A stretch of DNA of 64,000 nucleotides from JAADHX01 sp964569385 (GCA_964569385.1 CAZMUM010000008.1:1-64000), one strand, 5' to 3'. Positions 35,723-44,701 are shown, counted from the stretch's first letter. Translations and numbers: made by a program. The notes: generated by a model not told the origin, from the sequence alone.

Positions 35723-36937
35723 GTGTACACCCCAGACAGGATCGAACGGCGTTCCACTAGTCAGGTGATGGTTGGCGATGTTGCCGTTGGCGGTGGCGCC
35801 GATATCACGGTTCAGTCGATGACCACCACCAAGACTGCCGATGTCGATGGCACGCTCGCGCAGATCTACGCGCTCGCCGGCGCAGGCGCCGACATTGTTC
35901 GTTGTACTTGTAACGACATGGCGGCAGCTGTTGGCCTTGCCGAGATCGTTCCAAGGTCGCCGGTGCCGATCGTGGCCGATATTCATTTTCAGTACAAACT
36001 CGCGCTGGCCGCCCTTGATGCTGGGGTTCATTGTTTGCGGCTTAACCCTGGCAATATTCGCAAGCCAGAAGCCATAAAGACTGTGGCCGCCGAGGCCAAA
36101 GACCGCGGTGTACCAATTCGGATCGGTGTTAACGGCGGCAGCCTCGACCCCGACATCGAGCGAAAGTACGGCCTCACGGCAGTGGCTCTGGTCGAGTCGG
36201 CAAAACGGGAGCTCGACTACTTCGAACAAGTCGGGTTCGACAACGTAAAGATCTCGGTCAAGGCCAGCGACGTTCGTTTGATGGTCGAGTCCTATCGGCT
36301 CTTGTCCGAGACCGTCGACTATCCTCTACACCTTGGCGTCACCGAAGCCGGACCTCCACCTGCGGGCATCCTGAAGGCAACTGCTGGAATAGCTACCCTT
36401 CTAAACGAGGGCATCGGCGACACTATTCGCTACAGCCTCACCGCCGATCCGGTCGAAGAAGCCAAAGCCGGACGCCAGTTGCTCGAGGCCCTCGGCCTAC
36501 GCGAACGAACCGGGCTCGATCTGATTGCCTGTCCGTCGTGTGGTCGCGCTGAGGTAGATGTGATCAAGATCGCCGCCGATGCTCAAGCTGCGCTCGAGAA
36601 TCTTGACCTTGCCGTGCAGGTTGCGGTGATGGGCTGTGTGGTCAATGGGCCTGGTGAGGCCAAGGGTGCCGATCTCGGAGTTGCAGCCGGGCGCAAACGT
36701 GGGCATCTGTTTGTTCGCGGCCAAGTTGTGGCTGTCGTGCCCGAGGACGAGATGGTCGACGCCCTAGTCGAGTGGGCCAAAAAGATCTCCGCCGGTGGCA
36801 TCGATGTCGCTCTCGCCGACAAGGACGAGGGCGCCGCGGCGCTGGCAGAGGCCGATCGTCGGGCGGTCATCGACGATCAAGGCGACGACGTGAACAACTC
36901 CGCACAACTCGTCGAGCTGATACGCAAGCGCGTTTAG
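35723..36937 (+). CDS. ispG: 4-hydroxy-3-methylbut-2-enyl diphosphate synthase
   Basis: Iron-sulfur enzyme of the MEP isoprenoid pathway that acts on methylerythritol cyclodiphosphate. 404 residues from GTG 35723; ITVQSMTTTKTADVDGT, RLNPGNIRKPEA, and the cluster cysteines in CPSCGRAEVDV and MGCVVNGPGEAKGAD are all present. GTG 35723 avoids overlap with the upstream protease gene and aligns with the family start. Ends the dxr-rip1-ispG group. Confidence 0.94.
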   Translation: MYTPDRIERRSTSQVMVGDVAVGGGADITVQSMTTTKTADVDGTLAQIYALAGAGADIVRCTCNDMAAAVGLAEIVPRSPVPIVADIHFQYKLALAALDAGVHCLRLNPGNIRKPEAIKTVAAEAKDRGVPIRIGVNGGSLDPDIERKYGLTAVALVESAKRELDYFEQVGFDNVKISVKASDVRLMVESYRLLSETVDYPLHLGVTEAGPPPAGILKATAGIATLLNEGIGDTIRYSLTADPVEEAKAGRQLLEALGLRERTGLDLIACPSCGRAEVDVIKIAADAQAALENLDLAVQVAVMGCVVNGPGEAKGADLGVAAGRKRGHLFVRGQVVAVVPEDEMVDALVEWAKKISAGGIDVALADKDEGAAALAEADRRAVIDDQGDDVNNSAQLVELIRKRV

Positions 36938-36973
36938 ATGCCAAAATAGGGGCGGCTCGCATACAAATCACGC

Positions 36974-37002
36974 TTCGCACGCCTCTCCATCGCTGGTATC
37001 GT
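36974..37002 (+). promoter_or_regulatory. Weak candidate promoter for the rimP-nusA-infB operon
   Basis: TTCGCA, a 17-base spacer and TATCGT lie in the 261-base gap after ispG, about 195 bases before rimP. Only moderate matches. I see no gene or terminator in this gap, so an operon promoter with a long leader is likely somewhere here. Confidence 0.28.
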
Positions 37003-37198
37003 TGTGGCCTCATCTGCGTTTGCCCTACGACCGACGCAGTTGGTTACGAATACGGGTACTCCGATGATTTGTCGGACCATATGCCCACCGGTTTGCGCCG
37101 TGCCCTCAACAGCTGATGTCCCTTACCGGGCGTGTTCCCATCTGAGGAGGCGACGACGTCGAGCCGGTGGTACAAGCGCGAATGGAGCGAGATTCACC

Positions 37199-37768
37199 AT
37201 GGACACTGACCAAGTTGCCGATATGGCCGAGCCCCTTGCCCGTTCGGCTGGGCTTGAGGTCTACGACGTCGAGCTTCACGGCAACGTGCTCCGTGTCAGT
37301 TTGGTCGGACAGAAATCGTCCAGTCCAGACGTCGACGCACTTGAATTGGTATCTCGATCTCTTGCCCTGGAGCTCGACGAGGCCGAGTTCGGGGGCGGAG
37401 CGTACGTGCTTGAGCTTTCAAGCCCTGGGCTAGAACGCAGTCTTCGCACCGTCCGTCATTTCGAGACTGCCGTGGGCGAGTTTGTCACTGTAACCACCGC
37501 TCCGGGGTCAGAGGGCCGGCTGCGGGTGCGAGGCGAACTCGAGGCTCTTTCCGACGGTCGCATTACCATCGTCGACGAACAACTCGGCGCCATCGAGATC
37601 GCCATCGGCGATATCGAGAAGGCTCGAACCGTCTTTGAGTGGGGCCCAACAGCCAAGCCCGGCAAGAAGAACTCGGACAATCACAAGGCCAAGACCGCGG
37701 CCAGAAGCGGCGCGGCGAAATCTTCGACGGGCAACCGTTCGACCACCGACAATGAGGCAAGCCCATGA
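37199..37768 (+). CDS. rimP: Ribosome maturation factor RimP
   Basis: Assists 30S assembly. 189 residues from ATG 37199: MAEPLARSAGLEVYDVELHG and AYVLELSSPGLERSLRTVRHFE are family motifs, with an SH3-like C-terminal domain (GRITIVDEQLGAIEIAIGDI). A Lys/Ser-rich tail of about 40 residues follows. ATGA overlap with nusA, the standard rimP-nusA pair. Confidence 0.92.
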   Translation: MDTDQVADMAEPLARSAGLEVYDVELHGNVLRVSLVGQKSSSPDVDALELVSRSLALELDEAEFGGGAYVLELSSPGLERSLRTVRHFETAVGEFVTVTTAPGSEGRLRVRGELEALSDGRITIVDEQLGAIEIAIGDIEKARTVFEWGPTAKPGKKNSDNHKAKTAARSGAAKSSTGNRSTTDNEASP

Positions 37769-39066
37769 GCTCACCAGACATGATGGAGGCGCTCCAGGCG
37801 CTAGCGGCCGAGCGCGGTATTAGCACCGACATCTTGCTTGAGGCCGTAGCCAACGGGCTCGAGTCGGCCTACAAGCGGATGCCAGAGTCGGCCGACGATG
37901 CCTATGTCGTCATAGATGAGACGTTCGATATTCGAGTCATCGCTCAGGAGATCGACGAAGAAGGCGAGGTCGTGCGAGAGTGGGACGACACCCCGGAGAA
38001 CTTTGGCCGTATCGCGGCCCAGACTGCGCGTCAGGTACTGACCCAACGCATTCGCGAAGTCGAACGAGATCAGAAGTACGCCGAGTACGCCGGGCGCGAA
38101 GGCGACATTGTCACAGGCATCATTCAGCAGTCGGATTCGCGATACACGCTTCTCGACCTTGGTCGCGTAGAGGCGTTGTTACCTCAGTCCGAGCAAGTTT
38201 CCTATGAGCGGCCCGAACCAAATAGCAGGCTCAAGGCCTACATTGTCGAGGTACGCAAGACGGCTAAGGGTCCTCAGATTGTTGTTTCTCGTACTCACCC
38301 CGGGCTAATTCGAGAACTATTCAAGCTTGAGGTGCCCGAGATTGCCGATGGCACCGTCGAAATCAAGGCTTGCGCCCGCGAACCGGGGCATCGCACCAAG
38401 ATCGCAGTGTGGTCACATGACCAGAACGTAGATCCTGTTGGTGCGTGTGTTGGTGCTCGGGGTGCTCGCGTACGCCAAGTCGTGAACGAACTTCGCGGCG
38501 AGAAGATCGACATAATCCCGTTCTCCGATGTGTCGCATGACTTGGTCGCGAAGGCACTCTCGCCGGCCAAGGTCAAAGAGGTTCGTTTTCACGAGGACGA
38601 GGGCACCGCTGAAGTTATAGTCCCTGATCATCAGCTATCGCTTGCAATTGGTCGAGAGGGCCAGAATGCTCGTCTAGCGGCTCGCCTTACGGGCTGGCGC
38701 ATCGACATCAAGAGCGAGACTCAGCTTGCTGACGAAGAGGCCGGTTACGGCGGCGAAGAGTGGGCCGAAGGCGAGTGGGTCACCGACCCTGAGTCAGGCG
38801 AACTTGTGTGGAAACCTGCCGATGGCGGAGATGTAATCCGCGCCGCCGACTATGACAACGAAGCTGCTGATGATGCGGAGTCGGGGACAGACGTAGCTAC
38901 AGATGCTGCGGAGTCGGGGGCAGACGTAGCTACAGATGATGCGGAGTCGGGGGCAGACGTAGCTACAGATGCTGCGGAGTCGGGGGCAGACGTAGCTACA
39001 GATGATGCGGAGTCGGGGGCAGACGAAACAACAGATGCGGTGGGCGAAGTGACAGACACAAAATAA
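37765..39066 (+). CDS. nusA: Transcription termination/antitermination factor NusA
   Basis: Binds RNA polymerase and nascent RNA to control pausing and termination. 433 residues: N-terminal polymerase-binding domain, S1 domain near 115-180 (GDIVTGIIQQSDSRYTLLDLG), KH1 (VGARGARVRQVVNELRGEKI) and KH2 (LAIGREGQNARLAARLTGW). The last about 85 residues are an acidic tail with five 11-residue repeats of the pattern DxAESGADVAT. The usual ylxR gene between nusA and infB is missing. Confidence 0.94.
   Translation: MSSPDMMEALQALAAERGISTDILLEAVANGLESAYKRMPESADDAYVVIDETFDIRVIAQEIDEEGEVVREWDDTPENFGRIAAQTARQVLTQRIREVERDQKYAEYAGREGDIVTGIIQQSDSRYTLLDLGRVEALLPQSEQVSYERPEPNSRLKAYIVEVRKTAKGPQIVVSRTHPGLIRELFKLEVPEIADGTVEIKACAREPGHRTKIAVWSHDQNVDPVGACVGARGARVRQVVNELRGEKIDIIPFSDVSHDLVAKALSPAKVKEVRFHEDEGTAEVIVPDHQLSLAIGREGQNARLAARLTGWRIDIKSETQLADEEAGYGGEEWAEGEWVTDPESGELVWKPADGGDVIRAADYDNEAADDAESGTDVATDAAESGADVATDDAESGADVATDAAESGADVATDDAESGADETTDAVGEVTDTK
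38869..39033 (+). repeat. Five 33-base in-frame tandem repeats in nusA
   Basis: Five head-to-tail 33-base units (38869, 38902, 38935, 38968, 39001) encode alternating DDAESG- and DAAESGADVAT peptides. Units are nearly identical; alternate copies differ by a GAT/GCT second codon, suggesting a 66-base higher-order duplication. Codons GTA, GCA and GGG here differ from the GTC/GCC-rich surroundings. This is a candidate variable-number repeat. Confidence 0.93.
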
Positions 39067-39072
39067 GTGGAA

Positions 39073-39103
39073 CACTTATCGCTGCCTTTGGTGGTGATAA
39101 GCG
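39073..39103 (+). other. Hairpin between nusA and infB
   Basis: CACTTATCGCTGCC and its near complement pair through several G-U wobbles around a TTT loop (13 of 14 positions). No T tract follows. It may be an attenuator or processing hairpin in the nusA-infB message. Confidence 0.35.
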
Positions 39104-39193
39104 GTTAAGGTGTAGCTCGGCTTCGGACGGGGCCGCCGCCAGCCGCGCACCGATGCTTACCTGCGTCGGTTCGAGACAGCAACAAGGAACTGC

Positions 39194-42055
39194 GTGCCAA
39201 AGAACATACGCGTATTCGCACTGGCTAGAGAGCTGGGGTTGACTAACAAGGAGACCCTCGATCTCTGTGACGCGCTCGGGATTGGGGCCAAGAGCCACTC
39301 GTCGAGCATTGTCGAAGCCCAGGCCGACCGCGTCCGCCGCAAAGCGGACCGTGAGGGCCTCATCCGTGAGGTTCCAGTTGTCGAGCCAGAGCCCGAGAAG
39401 GTTGTGGCCAAGAAGGTTCCGGCCAAGAAGGCTCCGGTCGACAAGGCTGTGGCCAAGAACAAAGCCGAGAAGAAGGCGCCGGCTAAAAAAGCGCCGGCTA
39501 CGGCCGCCGATGCAGCCAAGGACTCGATCGACGAGAAGGCCGTCGACGCGGCCATGCCCGCTGACGATCCTGGCTCCGATCCGACTCGGGTTGATTCAGC
39601 ACCGGCGACAACCCGGCCCGCCGAGACGTCGCCACCAATGCCTCCGCCGCGTCCGCTCGTCACTTCGAGTGGTCAAGAGGGAACAAAGCCACTAGCACCA
39701 CCTTCGGCAATTCCGCGGCCGCCGGCTGGCCCTCCGCCAGCGCCGAAGCCAGCGCCAGCGCCGAAACCAGCGCCAGCCTCGGCCCCCGCAGCATCCGCCG
39801 AGGCTCCTACAGCCAAGGCTCCTACAGCCAAGGCTCCTACAGCCAAGGCACCTACTGGCGCTGGGTCACCACCGATGCCGCCAGCGGCTGCGCCGAAGTC
39901 GGCCGACGGTAAGTCAATTCCTCCTCCTCCGGCACCTCCGCGGTCCGCGTCCGGTAAGCCGATCCCACCGCCTCCCGGCATGGGTGGCCGACCGATGCCA
40001 GCTGGCAGGGGTGGCCGTTCCCCTGGTGGCGCTGCTGGTGCTGGCGGGTTCGCTGGTGCTCGACGTTCACCGCGTCCAGCCGGTGCTGGCGGTGCCCCTC
40101 CAGGAGGCGGGCCTCGCGGTCCCGTACCTGGTGCTGGCGGTCGCCCTGGTGGTGGCCGGCCTGGTGGCCCGCCTCGTCGCCCTCGTCGCTCCAAGCGTCG
40201 TCGTCGCAACATGGAAGAACTTCAGCCTCAGGAGTTGGCGGCCTACACGCCAGCCGATGCTCCTGTTCCCACTGGCGAGATAGTCGTCGAGCGAGGCTCA
40301 ACGTCACAAGAGATGGCGCCACGCCTCAATCGCTCAGCGGCCGACGTCGTCCGGTTCCTGCTCCAGCAGGGCGAGATGATGACTGCAACCCAGTCCCTAA
40401 CCGACGAAATGATCGAGCTGTTCGCAGTCGAGGTCGGGGCGACGGTCCGCATCGTCGATCCTGGTGCCGAACAAGAAGAAGTCCTTCAGAAGATGCTGGG
40501 CCTCGACACCGTGTCCGAAGATGACGACGACGGCACCGTCCGCCCTCCCGTCATCACAGTTATGGGCCACGTCGACCACGGCAAGACTCTGCTCCTGGAT
40601 CGCATTCGCAACGCCAATGTTGTCGATAACGAGGCTGGCGGAATTACGCAGCACATTGGTGCCTACCAGGTCGATTACAACGGCAAGTCGCTTACGTTTA
40701 TCGATACTCCGGGACACGAAGCATTCACTGCGATGCGTGCCCGTGGTGCCGAGGCAACCGACATTGTTGTGTTGGTCGTGGCCGCCGACGATGGCGTCAT
40801 GCCCCAGACGGCCGAGGCGATTGTTCACGCCAAGGCGGCCGACGTTCCGATCGTGGTTGCTATCAACAAGATTGACCGCGAAGGTGCCGATGTAAATCGT
40901 GTTCTGGCCCAACTCGCCGAACACGAGCTCATTCCAGAGTCCTACGGGGGCGATACCGTCACCGTCGAGGTATCAGCTCTTCAGAACCTAGGTGTCGACG
41001 ACCTTCTCGAGCAACTTCTGCTGGTAGCCGAGGTATCGGAGCTCACTGCTACACCAGATGGCCGAGCTTCTGGCGTGGTCCTCGAGTCATACCTCGACAA
41101 GGGTCGTGGCCCTGTCTCCACTATTTTGGTGCAGCGGGGGGAGCTCAAGGTTGGTCAACCTCTAGTTGCCGGCGCTGCTTGGGGCCGAATCCGTGCCCTC
41201 ATCAACGACCGCGGCGAACAGTTGAAGGCCGTCGGCCCGTCGACACCAGTCGAGGTACTTGGCTTATCCGATGTTGCAGCCGCCGGAGCCGCGTTCATCG
41301 TGGCCCAGGACGAAAAGACGGCTTCGAAGGTCGCCGACACTCGCGAACACTGGCAACGACAGGCTTCGTTTGCCAACGCAGCCGCCGCGGCAAGTGGCGG
41401 TGCCAAACTCGAAGACATCTTTAAGCAGATCCAGGCCGGCGAAACGGCAACGCTCAACCTCATTGTCAAGGCCGACGTTCACGGCTCGCTTGAGGCGCTT
41501 GTCGAGAGCCTTAAGCGCCTCGAACGCGACGAAGTCAAGCTTGCCTTTGTGTCCCGCGGCGTGGGCGGTATTACCGAGAACGACGTGCAGCTCGCTGCTG
41601 CGGCCAACGCCACCCTTCTTGGGTTCAATGTCAGGGCCGACCGCAAGGGTCGCGCTTTGGCCGATGAGCTCGGCGTCGAAGTCCGGCACTACGAAATTAT
41701 CTACCAACTGCTCCAAGACATCGAACATGCAATGCTCGGCATGCTCGAACCCGAGTACGAAGAGATCATTACCGGCGACGCCGAAGTTCGAGAGATCTTC
41801 AAGGTTCCTCGCATCGGCTCCATCGCTGGCTGCCACGTCCTCAACGGGGTCATTACCCGAAACTCAAAGGTTCGTTTCCTTCGCGAGGGCACCATCATCT
41901 GGCGAGGCACGGTCTCGTCGTTGCGTCGATTTACCGAAGATGTACGCGAGGTCGCAACTGGCTTCGAGTGCGGTATTGGCCTGTCGGACTTCCAAGACCT
42001 GCGCCCTGGCGACATCATCGAAACATTCGATGAGCGCGAAATTCCGCGGGTCTGA
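39194..42055 (+). CDS. infB: Translation initiation factor IF-2
   Basis: GTPase that brings initiator tRNA to the 30S subunit. 953 residues, GTG start with AAGGAA. The first about 340 residues are a long Pro/Ala/Gly/Lys-rich region with IF2_N motifs (NIRVFALARELGLTNKETLD), then IF2_N2, the G domain (GHVDHGKTLLLDRIR, DTPGHEAF, NKIDREGADVN), and domains II-IV ending in RPGDIIETFDEREIPRV. The extended Pro/Gly-rich N-terminus is the actinobacterial form. It carries a short 15-base tandem repeat. Confidence 0.95.
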   Translation: MPKNIRVFALARELGLTNKETLDLCDALGIGAKSHSSSIVEAQADRVRRKADREGLIREVPVVEPEPEKVVAKKVPAKKAPVDKAVAKNKAEKKAPAKKAPATAADAAKDSIDEKAVDAAMPADDPGSDPTRVDSAPATTRPAETSPPMPPPRPLVTSSGQEGTKPLAPPSAIPRPPAGPPPAPKPAPAPKPAPASAPAASAEAPTAKAPTAKAPTAKAPTGAGSPPMPPAAAPKSADGKSIPPPPAPPRSASGKPIPPPPGMGGRPMPAGRGGRSPGGAAGAGGFAGARRSPRPAGAGGAPPGGGPRGPVPGAGGRPGGGRPGGPPRRPRRSKRRRRNMEELQPQELAAYTPADAPVPTGEIVVERGSTSQEMAPRLNRSAADVVRFLLQQGEMMTATQSLTDEMIELFAVEVGATVRIVDPGAEQEEVLQKMLGLDTVSEDDDDGTVRPPVITVMGHVDHGKTLLLDRIRNANVVDNEAGGITQHIGAYQVDYNGKSLTFIDTPGHEAFTAMRARGAEATDIVVLVVAADDGVMPQTAEAIVHAKAADVPIVVAINKIDREGADVNRVLAQLAEHELIPESYGGDTVTVEVSALQNLGVDDLLEQLLLVAEVSELTATPDGRASGVVLESYLDKGRGPVSTILVQRGELKVGQPLVAGAAWGRIRALINDRGEQLKAVGPSTPVEVLGLSDVAAAGAAFIVAQDEKTASKVADTREHWQRQASFANAAAAASGGAKLEDIFKQIQAGETATLNLIVKADVHGSLEALVESLKRLERDEVKLAFVSRGVGGITENDVQLAAAANATLLGFNVRADRKGRALADELGVEVRHYEIIYQLLQDIEHAMLGMLEPEYEEIITGDAEVREIFKVPRIGSIAGCHVLNGVITRNSKVRFLREGTIIWRGTVSSLRRFTEDVREVATGFECGIGLSDFQDLRPGDIIETFDEREIPRV
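39803..39847 (+). repeat. 15-base tandem repeats in infB
   Basis: Three identical 15-base units GCTCCTACAGCCAAG encode APTAK and are followed by a diverged fourth (GCACCTACTGGC). They lie in the disordered N-terminal region of IF-2, so copy-number change would be tolerated. Confidence 0.8.
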
Positions 42056-42063
42056 CTTCGGCG

Positions 42064-42363
42064 TTGGCACACGTGTTCGTCTTGGCGCTCGACGTCGAGC
42101 TGCGGCTTGCGGGCTGCACATCGCTAAAAGACAAACGTGGTGCGTTGCGCCCAGTTATCGATGGGCTTCGTCACCGACACAACGTTTCGGTGGCCGAGAC
42201 TGGACACCAGGATCAATGGCAACGGTCACGTCTTGGTGTAGCTGTTGTGAGTAGCCACCCTGAGCATGGCGAAGAGGTCATGGATTCGGTCGAGCGCCTG
42301 ATTTGGTCTCGCCCCGACGTTGAGGTTGTGCAGAGTTCAAGACATTGGATGGATATCGACTGA
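42064..42363 (+). CDS. DUF503 (YlxP-like) protein
   Basis: About 99 residues; family member usually found between infB and rbfA, with the conserved SLKDKRGALRPVIDGLRHRHNVSVAE and HQDQWQRSRLGVAVVS. Role in ribosome biogenesis is suspected from context only. TTG at 42064 or GTG at 42073 are the candidate starts; the latter fits the family N-terminus (VFVLALDVELRL). The stop overlaps the rbfA start by one base. Confidence 0.83.
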   Translation: MAHVFVLALDVELRLAGCTSLKDKRGALRPVIDGLRHRHNVSVAETGHQDQWQRSRLGVAVVSSHPEHGEEVMDSVERLIWSRPDVEVVQSSRHWMDID

Positions 42364-42845
42364 TGAATCAACGTGGCGGCAAAGACTACGAGCGATCTGC
42401 GAGGGTCGGCGAACTCATGCGCGAGATCTTGGCTGTCGAGATCGACAGTATCGACGACCGTCGCCTTTGGTCGGTTGCCGTCACGGCTGTTGAGGTCGAC
42501 AACGAGTTGGAAAAGGCGGTGGTATTTGTCGACACCGACGACGGCGAGGTTGCCCTTGGCGCCCTCGCCGACCACGTGGGAGCCTTACGTCGAGCTGTTT
42601 CGCGTCAGGCCCGGATCCGCAGGACTCCTCGTCTCGAGTTCAAGGTCGATGGTTCGGTCGGTACCGGAAACCGTATCGAAGATATTCTCAGCACCCTGGA
42701 CATTCCACCCGAAGCGGAGGCGGGGGCAGCCGTAGCAGTTGAGACAGAAGCGGAGGCGGGGGCAGCCGTAGCAGTTGAGACAGAGGCGGAGGCGGGGGCA
42801 GCCGTAGCAGTTGAGCCAGAAACAGAGCCGAAGAATGGCGCGTAG
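42363..42845 (+). CDS. rbfA: Ribosome-binding factor A
   Basis: Cold-adaptive 16S rRNA processing factor. 160 residues from ATG 42363; KH-like core with ARVGELMREILAVEI, DRRLWSVAVTAVEVDNELEKAVVFVD shortened here, and RQARIRRTPRLEFKVDGSV. The last about 50 residues are three 12-residue acidic repeats (EAEAGAAVAVET). It overlaps truB by 11 bases. The DHH phosphoesterase often found here is absent. Confidence 0.92.
   Translation: MNQRGGKDYERSARVGELMREILAVEIDSIDDRRLWSVAVTAVEVDNELEKAVVFVDTDDGEVALGALADHVGALRRAVSRQARIRRTPRLEFKVDGSVGTGNRIEDILSTLDIPPEAEAGAAVAVETEAEAGAAVAVETEAEAGAAVAVEPETEPKNGA
42711..42818 (+). repeat. Three 36-base in-frame tandem repeats in rbfA
   Basis: Units at 42711, 42747 and 42783, each 36 bases, encode EAEAGAAVAVET with the last ending EP. 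An eight-codon core (A-E-A-G-A-A-V-A) matches the nusA unit at 21 of 24 bases in the same frame. Confidence 0.93.
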
Positions 42846-43704
42846 GCGGCCGAGCACGGTCCACGGCATTGTCGCTGTCGACAAACCTCCGGCGATGACT
42901 TCTCACGATGTTTGCACTGTGGCGCGTCGCGAGCTTAATGAGCGTCGTGTTGGGCACAGCGGCACTCTCGATCCTGACGCCACAGGGGTGTTGCTTTTGG
43001 GAGTTGGAAACGCGACGCGCCTACTACGTTTCCTCACTGAGCTTCCCAAGACCTACACCACCGACATCGTCTTCGGTGTCACCACAACAACGCTCGACGA
43101 CAGCGGCGACGTTACGGCCACGTTCGAGATGTCTTTGGTCGAAGCCGACGTTCGTCGGGCTGCGGCGACCTTAGTGGGCGATATTGCGCAGGTGCCGCCG
43201 ATGGTGTCGGCGCTAAAGGTCGATGGCCGTCGTCTATACGAGCTGGCCCGCGAGGGCATCGAGATCGAACGAGAGCCGCGTGCGGTGACGGTGCACCGAT
43301 TCGAGATTGAACCCACGGCCGACCCTCTTGTTTGGGCGGCCGAGATTCAGTGTGGGTCAGGCACCTACATCCGTAGTTTGGCTGCCGATCTAGGAGAACT
43401 TCTTGGCGGCGGCGCTCACTTGAAGAACCTGCGTCGCACTCACATCGGGTCCTATGTTGCCGATCGATGCAGCCAACTTGGTGCTCTCGAGCTGATGTCG
43501 ATGAGCGACGGGCTTAGCGACCTCGATCTGATTACTGTCGATGACGCTGAGGTGGGCAGCATTTCCAATGGTGGCTGGTTGTCCGATGTTCCCGATGGCG
43601 ACGGGCCTTGGCGTCTGATCACAGGCGCCGGTGAACTTCTAGCCGTGCACGAGCGCACCGACGATGGCCGGGTCAAACCCGGCGTCGTGATGCCCGCCCG
43701 ATAG
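42835..43704 (+). CDS. truB: tRNA pseudouridine(55) synthase TruB
   Basis: Makes pseudouridine 55 in the T-loop of tRNAs. 289 residues from ATG 42835; GIVAVDKPPAMTSHDV, the catalytic Asp in VGHSGTLDPDATGVLLLGVG, YELAREGIEIEREPR and GSGTYIRSLAADLGELLGGGA are diagnostic. A C-terminal PUA-like part follows. Overlaps the rbfA end by 11 bases. Confidence 0.94.
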   Translation: MARRRPSTVHGIVAVDKPPAMTSHDVCTVARRELNERRVGHSGTLDPDATGVLLLGVGNATRLLRFLTELPKTYTTDIVFGVTTTTLDDSGDVTATFEMSLVEADVRRAAATLVGDIAQVPPMVSALKVDGRRLYELAREGIEIEREPRAVTVHRFEIEPTADPLVWAAEIQCGSGTYIRSLAADLGELLGGGAHLKNLRRTHIGSYVADRCSQLGALELMSMSDGLSDLDLITVDDAEVGSISNGGWLSDVPDGDGPWRLITGAGELLAVHERTDDGRVKPGVVMPAR

Positions 43705-43714
43705 CGTCATTGAC

Positions 43715-44656
43715 GTGGAAATTATCCGAGACATCGACTGGTGCCCGCGGCCCGACCAGGGCACTGTTGTCACTATTGGCCAGTACGACGGTGTTCATCG
43801 TGGCCACCGGGCTGTTGTTGCCGAAATGCACCGAATAGCGGCCGAGCGAAACGCCAAGACTGCGGTGGTGTCGTTCGATGTTCACCCGGCTTCGATTGTT
43901 CGGCCAGACTCGGCACCACTCCTGTTGTGCGACCTCGATCAGAAGCTCGAGTTGTTGGCCGAGACCGGCGTCGACTATGCCGTGATCATCGGCTTCGACG
44001 AGGCTCAATCGCAAGTTTCACCAGAGGACTTTGTCGACGAGGTGCTGCGCGGTTGCCTAAACGTAACGACGGTAGTTGTGGGGGAAGACTTTCACTTCGG
44101 TAGAGATCGACGAGGCAATGTGGAGCTTCTCGAATCGATAGGTCTCGACAGTGGCTTCGATGTGATCGGGTTACCGCTCGTGCGGCAGTTGTCTCACGAC
44201 GCGGAGGTCATCTCTTCGACCGAAATTCGGGCAGCACTAGCTGGGGGCGACGTCCGCAAGGCTCAACGGTTGTTGGGGCGCCCATTTGAGGCCCGCGGAA
44301 TCGTTCGCACCGGTGACCGCCGGGGTCGAACCATTGGTTTTCCGACGGCCAACGTGCCAACCGACGTCCAGTATCAGTTGCCATCCGAAGGTGTGTACGC
44401 CGGGTACTACGAACGACCTGATGGGTCGGTACACCCAGCTGCGGTGAATGTCGGCCGTAGACCGACATTTTATGAGTTTGCCGACAGGGCACTCGTCGAG
44501 GCTCACCTGATTGGGTTTCGCGGCGACTTATACGGAGAGGTAGCCAAAGTTCGCTTTATCGACCGGCTTCGGGGCGAGATCCGATTCGATTCGATCGAAG
44601 ACTTGACCGATCAGCTTCATAAAGACATCGACGCGGCTTCGGCGGTCCTTGGCTGA
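43715..44656 (+). CDS. ribF: Bifunctional riboflavin kinase/FAD synthetase
   Basis: Forms FMN and FAD. 313 residues, GTG start. N-terminal FMN adenylyltransferase domain with TIGQYDGVHRGHRAVV and SSTEIRAAL, C-terminal riboflavin kinase with TIGFPTANVPTD and YAGYYERPDGS. Placed after truB and before rpsO, as in most actinobacteria. Confidence 0.94.
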   Translation: MEIIRDIDWCPRPDQGTVVTIGQYDGVHRGHRAVVAEMHRIAAERNAKTAVVSFDVHPASIVRPDSAPLLLCDLDQKLELLAETGVDYAVIIGFDEAQSQVSPEDFVDEVLRGCLNVTTVVVGEDFHFGRDRRGNVELLESIGLDSGFDVIGLPLVRQLSHDAEVISSTEIRAALAGGDVRKAQRLLGRPFEARGIVRTGDRRGRTIGFPTANVPTDVQYQLPSEGVYAGYYERPDGSVHPAAVNVGRRPTFYEFADRALVEAHLIGFRGDLYGEVAKVRFIDRLRGEIRFDSIEDLTDQLHKDIDAASAVLG

Positions 44657-44701
44657 TTGTCCATTAATCGGCATTGGCGGTGGTGGGTTCGACGCTCTGC
44701 T

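Noticed and set aside
38869..39033. CRISPR-like repeats
   Set aside because: Units are head-to-tail and in frame with nusA, with no spacers.
38794..39075. Minus-strand repeat protein (CPRLR repeats) over the nusA tail
   Set aside because: It simply mirrors the tandem repeat of nusA; no start site or homology.
39160..39193. tRNA T-loop-like GGTTCGAGAC
   Set aside because: No acceptor or anticodon stem can be formed around it.
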